This document shows positions 19,518-29,020 of a stretch of 64,000 bases of DNA, piece by piece. Below the pieces are notes generated by a model. It saw only the letters and a program-made list of their open reading frames with translations. It did not search any database and was not told where the DNA came from. The DNA is taken from positions 186,001 through 250,000 of the forward strand of contig NZ_LFXA01000013.1 of the NCBI RefSeq assembly GCF_001187435.1, in the 5' to 3' direction. The stretch's first letter is position 1. Every line of letters starts with the position of its first letter. The DNA is from Streptomyces caatingaensis. GTDB taxonomy: Bacteria > Actinomycetota > Actinomycetes > Streptomycetales > Streptomycetaceae. Position numbers and translations under genes: made by a program.

Positions 19518-20873
19518 CTACCGGCACGCCACTCGGGCCGTCCGGCGGCGCAGCCGGATCCGCGCCCCGTGGGCGGGGACGAGCATGACGGTCATGAGCC
19601 GCGCCGACTCCAGCGGCCCGGCCGGTTCGGGAACGGCGGTCGCGAGGGTCTCCCGCAGGACGGTCTCGACCTCCAGGTGCGCCAGCGACACCCCGATGCA
19701 GCGGCGCACGCCGCCGCCGAACGGCGTCAGCGCGTAGGGCACGGGGTCGGCGCCCAGGTGCCGTTCGGGCCGGAAGGCGTGCGGCTGGGGCCACAGTTCG
19801 GGGTCGAGGTGGGTGAGGGGGAACATCGCGGCGACGAAGGCGTGCCCGGGCACGGGGTGCCCGCCGAGTTCCGTGTCGTGCGCGGCGGTGCGCAGGGAGC
19901 CGTAGACGGCGGGGCGCAGCCGGCCGGATTCCTTGAGGACCGCCTTGAGGAGCCGGTCCGATCCGGCGTCGAGGTCGGCGATGAGGTCGTCGCGGGCGGC
20001 GGGGTGGTGGGCGAGCAGGTGCAGGGCCCAGGCGACGGTGGTGGCGGTGGTCTCGTGGCCGGCCAGGACGAGGCCGAGCAGTTCGTCCTGGAGCTGCTGG
20101 TCGCTGAGCCCGGCGCCGTGCTCGTCGCGGACGTCGAGCAGCATGGACAGCACGTCGTCGCGGCCGGCGCGGTCGGTGACGGCCCGGCGCGCGGCGATCT
20201 CCTGGCGGACCAGCTTCCGTACGGCCGCGCGGCGCCGGAGGAAGCGGCCGCCGGGCGAGAGGGGGCCGAAGTCGCGGCGCAGCGGCCGGGGCAGGAAGAG
20301 CACGGGGAAGTTGCCCATGCCGATGAACGCGTCCACCGCGTCGCGGAAGGCCGCGATGCGGGCGGGGTCCGTGAGGCCGAAGACGGCGCGCAGGATGACG
20401 TCGAGCGTCAGCCGCTGCGCCCAGGGCCGTACCGCCTTGGGGCCGGGGGCCAGCAGGTCGGGCAGTCCGGCGCGGACGAGTTCCCGCACCCGCCGGGTCC
20501 AGCGGGTGACCCGCTCGCCGTGGAAGGGGGGCAGCAGGAGCATGCGGTGGGGCAGGTGCCGGGGCGGGGGCGTGCAGATCAGCGACGCGGCGCCGACGAC
20601 GGCGGCCAGGCCGGCGGCGGCGTCCCCGCCGGGGAACCGCTTGTGGTCGGTCATCACCGCCCGGCTCGTCGCCACGTCGGTCGCGCAGACGAGGGCGCCC
20701 CGGTAGGGGTACATGCGCAGCGAGTACACCGGGCCGAACCTCCGGCGCAGGGCCTGCCCGTACGCCAGCGGATCCAGGAGGTTGCGCGCGGTCTGCACGG
20801 CGCGCGGCGCGCGGAAGGCCGGCGGGAAGAGCCGGGGATCCCACGCGGGCTCCCGGGTGAACGGATCGCTCAT
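19518..20873 (-). CDS. Cytochrome P450
   Basis: A 451-residue P450. The I-helix motif is AGHETT, the ExxR motif is ESGR (in LKESGRLRP), and the heme loop is FGGGVRRCIG with the iron ligand C392. ATG 20873 (MSDPFTREP) has GGGAGGAG upstream; a start 16 codons earlier is possible. The form with SHP-like FAPERHLG and HLDPELWPQPHAF is the CYP family often fused or paired with fatty or terpenoid pathways. It is the third gene of a leftward set (ligase, dehydrogenase, P450), though a 241-base gap precedes it. It lacks a visible redox partner nearby. Confidence 0.92.
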   Translation of the reverse strand: MSDPFTREPAWDPRLFPPAFRAPRAVQTARNLLDPLAYGQALRRRFGPVYSLRMYPYRGALVCATDVATSRAVMTDHKRFPGGDAAAGLAAVVGAASLICTPPPRHLPHRMLLLPPFHGERVTRWTRRVRELVRAGLPDLLAPGPKAVRPWAQRLTLDVILRAVFGLTDPARIAAFRDAVDAFIGMGNFPVLFLPRPLRRDFGPLSPGGRFLRRRAAVRKLVRQEIAARRAVTDRAGRDDVLSMLLDVRDEHGAGLSDQQLQDELLGLVLAGHETTATTVAWALHLLAHHPAARDDLIADLDAGSDRLLKAVLKESGRLRPAVYGSLRTAAHDTELGGHPVPGHAFVAAMFPLTHLDPELWPQPHAFRPERHLGADPVPYALTPFGGGVRRCIGVSLAHLEVETVLRETLATAVPEPAGPLESARLMTVMLVPAHGARIRLRRRTARVACR

Positions 20874-21114
20874 GCCGGCGGTGCTCCTCCCGACGGTGGA
20901 CACTGTCCGTACGGTCTCCACCCAGCTTGGACCGGAATGTCACGTTCAAGAGGAAGGACCACTCTTGTGAGTGCATGCCCGGCCTCCGTTCCGAAGCCCG
21001 CCGCGGAACCGTACGCCCCCGTGCACTCCGCACGTCCCCGGCGGGCCCCCGCGCGCCGTCGCCCGTCCGCGGCACCCGGAGCGCTCGCGGGACGGGCCGC
21101 GGGACCGGCCGCCG

Positions 21115-22116
21115 TCAGGCCCCCGGGCCCATCAGCCGCGCCCACGCCTCGATCTCGTCGGTGCCGATCCCGGCGAAGTCGGGGCAGAAGAAGCTCTTGA
21201 GGCGCTGGCTCTCGCTCTCGGCGGAGAAGACGTCCTCGAAGTCCTCCAGCGGGCGGACGCTGCCGAGCAGATCGGAGACGTGTCCCCGCTCCTGGCAGAG
21301 GAAGGCCAGGGAGGCGGCGAAGGTGCCGTAGGAGACGGATTCCAGGGTGACTTCCTTGCGCAGCGCCGTGGCGAGGTCGAGGGGGACGGGTTCGAGGGGG
21401 CGGCCGCGGACGATGACGCGGCCGCCGGGGCGGACGACGCGGATCATCTCGTCGAGGACCTCGGCGCGGGGCTCGCTGGCGACGACGAAGTCGTAGGTGT
21501 CGGGCGGGATGCGCCCGGCGCGGTCCTCGCCGGTGCCGGTGCCGCGGACGTCGAGGGAGGTGAACCCGTAGGAGCGCAGGACGCGTTCGGCGAGCCGGGC
21601 GGTGCGGTCGGCGCCGTGGACCAGGCCGCGGTCGGGGGGCTTGATGTCGGCCTTGAGGACGCCCAGCGAGGAGCAGACGGGTTCGGCGTAGGCGCCCTCG
21701 CGGAAGGTGAGCGTGCCGGGCATGCGGTGCACGACCCGGGCGGGGACGGTGACGAACTCGGCGAAGGCGCCGGGGCGCTGGAAGCCGAGGCACTCGTGGT
21801 AGGGGCAGCTCTCGGTGTCGCCCTCGGCGCAGCGCTCGCAGTTCATGCAGGGGATCAGCGGCATCACGGTCACCCGGTCCTCGACGGCGAACCCCCGTAC
21901 GTCCGGGGCGAGTCCGGCGATGACGCCGGAGAACTCGTGGCCCAGGACGAGGGGGTCGGCGCAGGGGACGAGCCCGAGCGCGGCGTTGACGTCGCTGCGG
22001 CAGACGCCGGCCACCGCCACCCGGATGAGCACTTCCCCGGCGGCGGGCTCCGGCACGGGGACGTGCTCGACCTGGACGGAGGTGCCCTGTTTGAGGATGG
22101 CTCGCATCTCTGCCAC
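21115..22116 (-). CDS. Zinc alcohol dehydrogenase-like protein with a shortened cofactor domain
   Basis: A 333-residue medium-chain dehydrogenase. The catalytic-zinc region is present (GVCRSDVNAALG and LGHEFSG), as are the four structural-zinc cysteines in PCMNCERCAEGDTESCP. The Rossmann half is odd: where the glycine motif should be it reads KPPDRGLVHGADRTARLAER, so the first beta-alpha-beta unit seems cut by about 20-30 residues, and no GxGxxG is visible. It may bind NAD(P) poorly or differently. GTG 22116 has GGAGA upstream; ATG 22107 is the alternative. It lies 53 bases after the AMP-ligase and should be co-transcribed with it. Confidence 0.82.
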   Translation of the reverse strand: MAEMRAILKQGTSVQVEHVPVPEPAAGEVLIRVAVAGVCRSDVNAALGLVPCADPLVLGHEFSGVIAGLAPDVRGFAVEDRVTVMPLIPCMNCERCAEGDTESCPYHECLGFQRPGAFAEFVTVPARVVHRMPGTLTFREGAYAEPVCSSLGVLKADIKPPDRGLVHGADRTARLAERVLRSYGFTSLDVRGTGTGEDRAGRIPPDTYDFVVASEPRAEVLDEMIRVVRPGGRVIVRGRPLEPVPLDLATALRKEVTLESVSYGTFAASLAFLCQERGHVSDLLGSVRPLEDFEDVFSAESESQRLKSFFCPDFAGIGTDEIEAWARLMGPGA

Positions 22117-22169
22117 GTCACAGTCTCCTGCAGTCTCCCGGGGGCGGTCTCCCGCGGACGGGGGCCGGT

Positions 22170-23765
22170 TCATGGGGTCCGGCGGGGGCCCTGGGCCGCG
22201 CTCTGCCGTTCGGCCAGGATCCGGGCCAGCTCGAACCGTTTGATCTTCATGGTGGCGGTCTTGGGCAGGTCGTCCTCGCGCCAGTGCACCGGCGGGGCCA
22301 TGGGCGGGAGGGCGGCGGCCGCGGCGCGCCAGGCCGCCTCGTCCAACGGCCGGTCGTCGTGGGTGCACACCACCGGGACCGGCAGGCCGTCGGCGCCGCG
22401 GACGATGACGACCTCGGTCAGGTCGGCGATCCCGCCGAGCAGCCGGTCCTCGGCGTCCAGGGTGCTGCCGAAGTCGTCGATGACGTCGACCTCGCGGTCC
22501 AGCAGGTGGACGCAGCCCCACTTGGTGCGGTAGCCGACGTCGCCGGTGCGCCACCAGCCGTCGGCCGACAACTGCCGGTCGTGGCGCTCCTGTTCGCCGA
22601 GGTAGGTGACGAAGCGCCCTTTGCTGCGCACCTCGATGAAGCCGGGTGTGCGGGCGGAGGGCGGCCGGCCGTCGCGGCCGACGACGCGGACGGCGGTCGT
22701 GCCGACGAAGGGGAAGCCGACGCAGCGGCCGTCGGCGCGGTGGGAGCGGCGGCGGGTGAAGCCGCGGCAGACCACGGGGCCGGTCTCCGTCTGGCCGTAC
22801 ATCTGGCCGAAGAGCGGGGCGCGCCGGCCGGAGGCGCCGAGCATGCGGTGCACGGTGCGCGGGTGGAGGGCGTCGAAGGTGCTGCTGAAGAGCTTGACGT
22901 TGGCGAAGGGGCGGCGGGGGTCGTCGGCCAGCGGTTCCCAGGCCATGAAGGTGTTGGGGTGCGCCTCGATGATGCCCGGGCGCATGCGGACGAAGTGGTC
23001 CGCGGCCCGCTGGGGGTTCTCGTCGGCCAGGACGAGCATGGGCAGGCCGCGCAGCAGGGCGATGGCCAGCACGCTGATCATCCGGGAGTGGACGAAGGAG
23101 GCGTGGATGGCGATGGTCTCGCGCCGGGGCACGACGGGGGCGAGGGCGGAGAGCTGGAGGAGGTAGCGGATCTCCTGGGTGATCCCGGTGTGCACGGCGA
23201 GTTTGGGGACACCGGTGGTGCCGGAGGTGTGGGTGATGAGCGCCGGGCGGTGCGGCGCGGTGTGCACGGGGGCGATCCGCTCGGCGCCGGCCAGGGCTTC
23301 GAGGCCGGTGGCGCGGGGGTAGGAGCCGCGGACGACGAGGACGCGCTCGGTCTCGTCGAAGACCGGCTGGGGCAGCTCGCGGTCGAGCTTGTGCCGGTCG
23401 GTGACCAGGAACGGCCGGCCGGCGCGGCGCAGCAGCCGCAGGACGGTCGCGCCGTCGAGCCGGGCGGACAGCAGGACGGGGACGGCGCCGGCGCGGGCGG
23501 CGGCGAAGGCCAGGAGGGTGATGTCGAGGCCGTCGGCCTTGTGGACGGCGACGTGGTCGCCGGGCCGGACGCCCGCGGCCGCCAGCCGGGAGGCCAGGTC
23601 GGCCACGAGGTCGGCGACTTCGGCGACCGTGGTGCGGCGCCCCAGGTGCGGGGCGACGTCGAGGTCGTGGTCGAGGACGAGGACGTTGGCCGGGTGGCGG
23701 GCGGCGGCCCGTTCGGCCAGGGTCCCCAGTCGGATGCCGCTGCGCGCCATGCGGTGAAGCACCAT
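22170..23765 (-). CDS. Adenylate-forming ligase (acyl-CoA synthetase superfamily), copy 1
   Basis: A 531-residue AMP-forming enzyme. The P-loop-like core motif is THTSGTTGVPKLAVHTG, the A5 motif is MYGQTETGPV, the A7/A8 region is GWWRTGDVGYR, and the C-terminal lysine motif is TATMKIKRFE. It activates a carboxylic acid as acyl-AMP. ATG 23765 is the first good start (GGGAG about ten bases upstream). It is a clear relative of the ligase at 45550-47139: both share EAHPN, FDA.HPRT, LLDRE and the same length. No CoA or carrier partner is next to it, so the acceptor is unknown. Confidence 0.88.
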   Translation of the reverse strand: MVLHRMARSGIRLGTLAERAAARHPANVLVLDHDLDVAPHLGRRTTVAEVADLVADLASRLAAAGVRPGDHVAVHKADGLDITLLAFAAARAGAVPVLLSARLDGATVLRLLRRAGRPFLVTDRHKLDRELPQPVFDETERVLVVRGSYPRATGLEALAGAERIAPVHTAPHRPALITHTSGTTGVPKLAVHTGITQEIRYLLQLSALAPVVPRRETIAIHASFVHSRMISVLAIALLRGLPMLVLADENPQRAADHFVRMRPGIIEAHPNTFMAWEPLADDPRRPFANVKLFSSTFDALHPRTVHRMLGASGRRAPLFGQMYGQTETGPVVCRGFTRRRSHRADGRCVGFPFVGTTAVRVVGRDGRPPSARTPGFIEVRSKGRFVTYLGEQERHDRQLSADGWWRTGDVGYRTKWGCVHLLDREVDVIDDFGSTLDAEDRLLGGIADLTEVVIVRGADGLPVPVVCTHDDRPLDEAAWRAAAAALPPMAPPVHWREDDLPKTATMKIKRFELARILAERQSAAQGPRRTP

Positions 23766-24190
23766 GAACCCATCGCTCCCTTGCTCAGGACGTGTTGCAC
23801 AGCGCCCGGGAAAGGGGGCCGTACGCGCTCTCCCCGAACGGACCCGCGGTTTTCCCCAACTCGGCCTGGGAACAGGCCTGTTGGTGCCGGTCCGGCGCTT
23901 CCGCCCCACGGGCGGGAAGCGAGCGGCTGACGTGTTCCCCCCGCCGGGGGCGATATGCGGTCCGGCGGGAATGTCCCCCCAACGGGCTATGTGCCCCGGT
24001 GGTCGGGCGCGCGGGCCGCCGCGGCGTGGCATAACGTGGTCCGGGGCCGGGAGACCGTGCCCCCGCGGGGCGCGTGGTTCCGGCCCCGCCGGCGGGCGGC
24101 GCGCACCGCCCGCGGTCCCCTCCATGCCCCCACTTCCCCCTCCGCGTCCGCCCGCTCCGCCGGTTCGGCGACCACCCACGGGAGACCCGC
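23766..24190. other. Divergent promoter region between ligase and GS-like operons
   Basis: These 425 bases separate the leftward ligase-dehydrogenase-P450 unit from the rightward GS-like unit. I find no open gene here. A short AT-richer patch with GGCATAACGTGG (24026-24037) could be a -10 region for the rightward operon. No strong palindrome of the TetR or MarR kind is obvious. Confidence 0.4.
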
Positions 24191-25597
24191 ATGACGACCG
24201 CCGCCCCCCAGCCCGTGCAGTCCCTCCTGGACGAGCACCGTGAACGCAACGGCGACCAGTCCGCGATCGAGGCGGTGCGGGCGCGCGTCGCCGAGGCGGG
24301 CGTGGAGTTCGTCTACTACCAGGTGGTGACCGTCACCGGCCGGATCGTCGGCAAGGTGGCGCCCGCGACCGAGCTGATGCGCAACGTCGAGAACGGACTG
24401 CGCGCGCACCCCGGCGTCCTCGCGGACCTCCAGACGGACGGCGCCGGCATCATGCTCGCCGGGCACCCCGAGCGCTGCGAGTGCGTGGTGATGCCGGACC
24501 TGGACTCGTTCGCCGTCCTGCCCTGGGACCGGCGCACCGGCTTCTTCTTCTGCCGCATGTACGAACCGCCGGGCGCGCCGGACGGGACGGGCGGCCGGCC
24601 GATGCCGCTGGACGCGCGCGGCGCCTTCGCCCGGTCGCACGCCGCGTTCACCGCCCGCACCGGGCTGGAGCTGCGCAGCGGCTGCGAGCCGGAGGCCACC
24701 TGGACGGTGCCGGGGATGTCCTGCGAGCACGTGCCCGGCGCCCCGCACCCGATGTACCACGTGGGCCAGATGGAACAGCTGCGGCCGGTCTACCAGAAGG
24801 TCATGTCCTACGGGCAGGAGCTCGGCCTGGCGATGATCGAGAGCAACTGCGAGGGCCCCGGGCAGCTGGAGCTCAACTGGATGTACGACCGCGCCGACCG
24901 CACGGCGGACCGGCTGGTGCTGCACCGGCTGATCTGCCGCCAGGTCGCCCGCGAGCTGGGGGCGAAGGTCACCTTCATGCCCAAGCCGGCCGAGGACCGG
25001 CTGGGCAACGGCTGCCATCACAACATCAGCCTCTGGGAGGGCGACCGCAACGTCCTCCTCGATCCCGAGGCGTCCGGCCTCCACCTCAGCCTGACGGGCC
25101 GGCACGCGCTCGGCGGCATCCTGGCGCACTCCGCGGCGGCCGCCGCGGTGATGGCGCCGACGGTCAACTCCTACAAACGCTTCGTCGCCACGGGCCAGTT
25201 CGCGCCGCAGGCGATCAACTGGGGGATGGACAACAAGACCTGTGCGGTGCGCCTGCCGGCCGCCGGGCGCCTGGAGGTCAAGGCGCCCGACGCCATGGCC
25301 AATCCGTACCTCTCGCACGCCGCGATCCTCGCCTCCGTCGAGGACGGCCTGAAGAACAGCATCGACCCCGGCCCGCCCCGCGGCGGCACCGACGCCGCCG
25401 TCGCCGACCGCTTCGGCACCCTGCCGCTGGCGCTCGACGAGGCGCTCGACCTCCTGGCCGCCGACCAGGTGCTGGTGCAGGGCATCGGCCCCGAACTGAC
25501 CGATCTCTTCCTGCGGTTGAAGCGCCAGGAGTGGGCCCGCTTCTGCGGGGCGGTCACCGACTGGGAGCGCGCGATGTACGACGCCGAAGGCTGCTGA
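24191..25597 (+). CDS. Glutamine synthetase-like ATP-dependent ligase
   Basis: A 468-residue member of the glutamine synthetase fold. It starts at ATG 24191 after GGGAGA. Metal and substrate motifs can be traced: GCEPEATW (metal Glu pair), ESNCEGPGQLELNW, GNGCHHNISLW (the His-loop), NKTCAVRLP and EVKAPDAMANPYL. Family members join glutamate to ammonia, amines or polyamines. The sequence is well away from housekeeping GlnA (no adenylylation loop, different motif spelling), and it heads an operon of a flavin monooxygenase and an O-methyltransferase. It may make an amide or gamma-glutamyl intermediate of the natural product. Confidence 0.88.
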   Translation: MTTAAPQPVQSLLDEHRERNGDQSAIEAVRARVAEAGVEFVYYQVVTVTGRIVGKVAPATELMRNVENGLRAHPGVLADLQTDGAGIMLAGHPERCECVVMPDLDSFAVLPWDRRTGFFFCRMYEPPGAPDGTGGRPMPLDARGAFARSHAAFTARTGLELRSGCEPEATWTVPGMSCEHVPGAPHPMYHVGQMEQLRPVYQKVMSYGQELGLAMIESNCEGPGQLELNWMYDRADRTADRLVLHRLICRQVARELGAKVTFMPKPAEDRLGNGCHHNISLWEGDRNVLLDPEASGLHLSLTGRHALGGILAHSAAAAAVMAPTVNSYKRFVATGQFAPQAINWGMDNKTCAVRLPAAGRLEVKAPDAMANPYLSHAAILASVEDGLKNSIDPGPPRGGTDAAVADRFGTLPLALDEALDLLAADQVLVQGIGPELTDLFLRLKRQEWARFCGAVTDWERAMYDAEGC

Positions 25598-25602
25598 CGG
25601 CC

Positions 25603-26781
25603 GTGTCCGGGATCCTGGTCGTCGGCGGCGGCGTCGCCGGGTCCGCCGCGGGACTCGCCCTGCGGCAGGCCGGTTTCGAGGTCACCGTCCACGAGGCGCA
25701 CCCGCAGACCGGCGCGGACATCGGGGCGTTCCTCACCCTGGCGAGCAACGGCATGCAGGCCCTCGCGCAGATCGGCGCGGCCGGGCCGGTCACCGGCCAC
25801 GGCTTCCCCGTGACCGGCATGCGCTTCGTCGACGAGAGCGGCGCGCGGCTGGAGTCCGTCCCGCTGGGCGAGGACGCGCCGCTGCTGCGCTACCGCTGCA
25901 TGCGCCGCGCCGAGCTGGGCGCCGCGCTCCAGGAGGAGGCCCGGCGGCGCGGCGTGCCGTTCCGCTGGTCGGCCCGTCTGGTGTCCGTCGAGGAGGACGA
26001 CGAGCGGGTCACCGCCCGCTTCTCCGACGGGAGTTCGGCCACCGGCGACCTGCTCGTGGGCGCCGACGGGCTGCGCTCGGCCGTCCGCGCGCACCTCGAC
26101 CCGGCGGCGCGGCCGGTCTACGCGGGCCAGAGCATCTTCTACGGCTACACCCGCGACCCGGCCGCCGGGGCGTGCCTCGAACCCGACCGGCTCACCATGA
26201 TCAGGGCCAGCCGGGTGCTCTTCGGCTGTCTGGTCTCGCCCGCCGGGGAGACGTACTGGTTCGCCCGTCTGCGCGGCCCCGCGGTCGGCGCGGAGGAGGC
26301 CGCCGTCACCCCGCCCGGCACCTGGCGCGACCGGCTCGTCGCCCTGCTGCGCCCGGACCGCTCCCCCGCCGCCGACATCGTGCGGGCCACCGAGGACAAG
26401 CTGATGGTGACCAACGCCGTCCGGCTGACCCCCGGCGTGCGCTGGTGCGGCCGCCGCGTCGTCCTCGTCGGCGACGCCGCCCACGCCGCGCCGCCCGCGA
26501 CCGGGCAGGGCGCGTCCATGGCCTTCGAGGACGCCGTCGTCCTGGCGAAGGCCCTGCGCGACGCCCCCCATCGGCAGGCGGCGCTGGAACGCTACGAACG
26601 CCACCGCAGGCCGCGCGCCGAGCGGAACATCGCCGTCAGCGCCCTGCTCACCGCGAGCGGCCCCCCGGACTGGATCCCGGTCGCCACCGCCCGCCGGCCG
26701 CGCAGTCCGCTGCGCCGCCTCTCGCACCTGGACGAGGGCCTGCGGCGGCTCCTCGACTGGCACACCCCGCTGCCGGCGTAG
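25603..26781 (+). CDS. FAD-dependent aromatic monooxygenase (group A)
   Basis: A 392-residue flavin hydroxylase starting at GTG 25603, five bases after the GS-like gene. It has the three family marks: VVGGGVAGSAAGLAL at the N-terminus, the DG motif GADGLRSAVR at about residue 150, and the GD motif VGDAAHAAPPATGQGASM at about residue 290. These enzymes use NAD(P)H and O2 to hydroxylate aromatic rings or carry out related oxidations. Co-transcription with the GS-like and O-methyltransferase genes suggests hydroxylation followed by methylation. Confidence 0.9.
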   Translation: MSGILVVGGGVAGSAAGLALRQAGFEVTVHEAHPQTGADIGAFLTLASNGMQALAQIGAAGPVTGHGFPVTGMRFVDESGARLESVPLGEDAPLLRYRCMRRAELGAALQEEARRRGVPFRWSARLVSVEEDDERVTARFSDGSSATGDLLVGADGLRSAVRAHLDPAARPVYAGQSIFYGYTRDPAAGACLEPDRLTMIRASRVLFGCLVSPAGETYWFARLRGPAVGAEEAAVTPPGTWRDRLVALLRPDRSPAADIVRATEDKLMVTNAVRLTPGVRWCGRRVVLVGDAAHAAPPATGQGASMAFEDAVVLAKALRDAPHRQAALERYERHRRPRAERNIAVSALLTASGPPDWIPVATARRPRSPLRRLSHLDEGLRRLLDWHTPLPA

Positions 26782-26853
26782 CCCGCCCGCCGCGGCACCG
26801 GCGGAAGCGAGGGCCGAGAAGACGGGCCGGAAGGACCGGCCGAAAGGACAGGC

Positions 26854-27867
26854 ATGGACGAGGCGGACCTGAAGGAGGAACGGCGGCGGCTGGCCGACCT
26901 GTTCGACGTCGCGCCGAGCAGGATCCTGCACGCCCTGTGCGCCCTGGCCGTCCCCGACCTGATCCCGCCCGAGGGCATCGGGACGGGCCGGCTCGCCTCG
27001 GCCGCCGAGGCGGATCCCGGCCGGCTCACCCGGCTGGTGCTGGCGGCCGAGACGCTCGGTGTGCTGCGCGTCGACGCGTCCGGGACGGTGCGCCTGACCG
27101 AGGGCGGGCGGCTGCTGCGCTCCGACCATCCGGACACGCTGCGGCCGGAGTTCGCCGAGACCGACATGTTCCTGGGCTGGGGCGCCTTCGCCGAGTGCGT
27201 CGCGCACGGCGGCACCAGCTACGAACGGGCCCGCGGCGGCGCGCTGTTCGAGCGGATCGGCGCCGACCCGGCGTCCCTGGACGCCTTCCACTCCTACATG
27301 CGGACGCGGGCGGCCCAGTTGTACGCGCCGCTCGTCCCGTACCTGTGCAAGCGTGGCTTCGGCGACGTCGTGGACGTGGCCGGCGGCACGGGCGGCCTGA
27401 CGGAACTGCTGCTGGCCGCCGACGACGCGCTGCGCGTCACGCTGCTCGACCGGCCGGAGGTGATCGAGCGGGTGCCGCACGCCCTGCGCGCCCGCTTCGG
27501 CGAGCGCCTGGTCCTGTACCCCGGGGACATGCTGCGCTCGGACCTGCCCCCGGGCCACGACGCCTACCTGCTGGGCAGTGTGCTGCACGACTGGGCCGAC
27601 GAGGAGGCCGTCGCCGTCCTGCGCCGCTGCCACCGGGCCCTGGACGACGGCGGGCGGATCGTCCTGCTGGAGCGTGTCCTGTCCGAACGGGGGCCGGACC
27701 GGGGGCGGTTGGCCGACATGTGGATGATGGCCATCACCGGCGGCCGGGAGCGCACCCTGGCCGGGTGGAACGCCCTCGCCGCCGCGGCCGGGCTCGTCAT
27801 CGACGACGTCCACGACGCGGACGGCGAGGTGGCGGCGCTCGTCCTGGTGCCGGACGGGGCCTCCTGA
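26854..27867 (+). CDS. SAM-dependent O-methyltransferase
   Basis: A 337-residue methyltransferase of the plant-like/acetylserotonin O-methyltransferase type. It has an N-terminal dimerisation domain with winged-helix character (TRLVLAAETLGVLRVD), the SAM motif VVDVAGGTGGLTELLL, the catalytic His in LHDWADEEA, and the closing GGRERTLAGW. ATG 26854 follows AAAGGACAGGC. It is third in the GS-FMO operon and ends at a short inverted repeat. It probably methylates a phenol made by the monooxygenase. Confidence 0.9.
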   Translation: MDEADLKEERRRLADLFDVAPSRILHALCALAVPDLIPPEGIGTGRLASAAEADPGRLTRLVLAAETLGVLRVDASGTVRLTEGGRLLRSDHPDTLRPEFAETDMFLGWGAFAECVAHGGTSYERARGGALFERIGADPASLDAFHSYMRTRAAQLYAPLVPYLCKRGFGDVVDVAGGTGGLTELLLAADDALRVTLLDRPEVIERVPHALRARFGERLVLYPGDMLRSDLPPGHDAYLLGSVLHDWADEEAVAVLRRCHRALDDGGRIVLLERVLSERGPDRGRLADMWMMAITGGRERTLAGWNALAAAAGLVIDDVHDADGEVAALVLVPDGAS

Positions 27868-27872
27868 GCCCT

Positions 27873-27888
27873 CCGGCCGGCGGGCCGG
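27873..27888. terminator. Short inverted repeat between convergent genes
   Basis: CCGGCC (27873-27878) and GGCCGG (27883-27888) with a four-base loop sit between the O-methyltransferase stop and the convergent oxidoreductase stop. There is no T-run, as is common for Streptomyces terminators. Confidence 0.4.
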
Positions 27889-28779
27889 TCAGTCCGCCAG
27901 CTGGCCCCGGCCCTCGGTGACGATCTTCTCGAAGGCCGCCTCCGAGCCGTCGAACATCGTGCCGGGCACCGGCCGCGGCAGGACGATCTCGGTGATGCCG
28001 AGGCAGGAGTAGCGGCCCGCGAGGTCCACGAAGGCGTCGACGGACGCCTGCCAGGGGTCCTTGGTGAAGCCGGTCATGAGGACCTTCTCCAGGTCGCCGG
28101 GGTCGCGGCCGAGCGCCGCGCACGCCTCGCCCAGCCGGGTCACCTGGTCGCGCACGGCCGCGGCGGCCGCGTCCCCGCTCTGCCCGGCGGCCTGCCGGCG
28201 GTCGCCGAAGGTCACCCAGCCCTGCCCGTACCGGGCGGCCAGGGCGAGGCCGCGCGGCCCGGTGGCCGCGATGGTGAAGGGCATGCGGGGGCGCTGGACG
28301 CAGCCCGGGATCATCGGCGCCTCGACGGCCGCGTAGTGGGTGCCGCGGGAGGTGGTGGCCGGGCGGGTGAGCAGCCGGTCCAGCAGGGGCACGAACTCGT
28401 CGAAGCGGTCGGCCCGTTCGCGCGGCGTCCACGGCCGCTGCCCGAGGATGGTGGTGTCGTACCCCTCGCCGCCGGCGCCGATCCCGGCGGTCACCCGGCC
28501 GCCGGAGATGTCGTCCAGGCTCATCAGCTCCTGGGCCAGCGTCACGGGGTGGCGGAAGTTGGGCGAGGCGACCAGGGTGCCGAGCCGGATCCGCGAGGTG
28601 ACGGCCGCGGCCGCGGCCAGGGTGGGCACCGCGCCCAGCCACGGGCCGCTGCGGAAGCTGCGGAAGGCCAGGTGGTCGAAGGTGTAGGCGGCGTGCAGGC
28701 CCAGTTCCTCCGCGCGGCGCCAGTGCTCCTGCGCGGTGGGCCAGCGGTGGACGGGGAGGATGACGGTACTGATGCGCAT
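27889..28779 (-). CDS. LLM-class F420-type oxidoreductase
   Basis: A 296-residue luciferase-like protein (TIM-barrel). It opens MRISTVILPVHRWPTAQEHW and has the family segments HAAYTFDHLAF, ASPNFRHPVTLAQELMSLD and the glycine-rich GRVTAGIGAGGEGYDTT. Members use reduced F420 or FMN. No ribosome site precedes ATG 28779, but TAGCCT ends six bases upstream, so a leaderless transcript is possible. It converges on the GS operon and may belong to the same island. Confidence 0.85.
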   Translation of the reverse strand: MRISTVILPVHRWPTAQEHWRRAEELGLHAAYTFDHLAFRSFRSGPWLGAVPTLAAAAAVTSRIRLGTLVASPNFRHPVTLAQELMSLDDISGGRVTAGIGAGGEGYDTTILGQRPWTPRERADRFDEFVPLLDRLLTRPATTSRGTHYAAVEAPMIPGCVQRPRMPFTIAATGPRGLALAARYGQGWVTFGDRRQAAGQSGDAAAAAVRDQVTRLGEACAALGRDPGDLEKVLMTGFTKDPWQASVDAFVDLAGRYSCLGITEIVLPRPVPGTMFDGSEAAFEKIVTEGRGQLAD

Positions 28780-29020
28780 CCGGTCAGGCTAGGAGCGCGC
28801 GCGGCCCCGGCCCGGCCCGGCGCGCACGCCGTCACCGGATCGGCCGCGCGCCCGATCCCGGACCTCTCCCCGGCGGCGGCCCGAACTGCCCGCCTGCTCC
28901 CAGCCGTTCACACGACGGCCCCCGCCTCCATCGATCGGGTGGAATCGGCGGCCGGACGAGGCGCCGGGGCCCGATCACTGGCAGGGTCGCCCGCGTTGGC
29001 AGCGGTGTGAGACGGAGAGC

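Noticed and set aside
22170..23765. Diazo-forming ligase (CreM-like) role for the AMP-ligases
   Set aside because: No nitrite-producing gene pair (CreD/CreE-like) is in the window, and I cannot place the sequence in that branch without a search.
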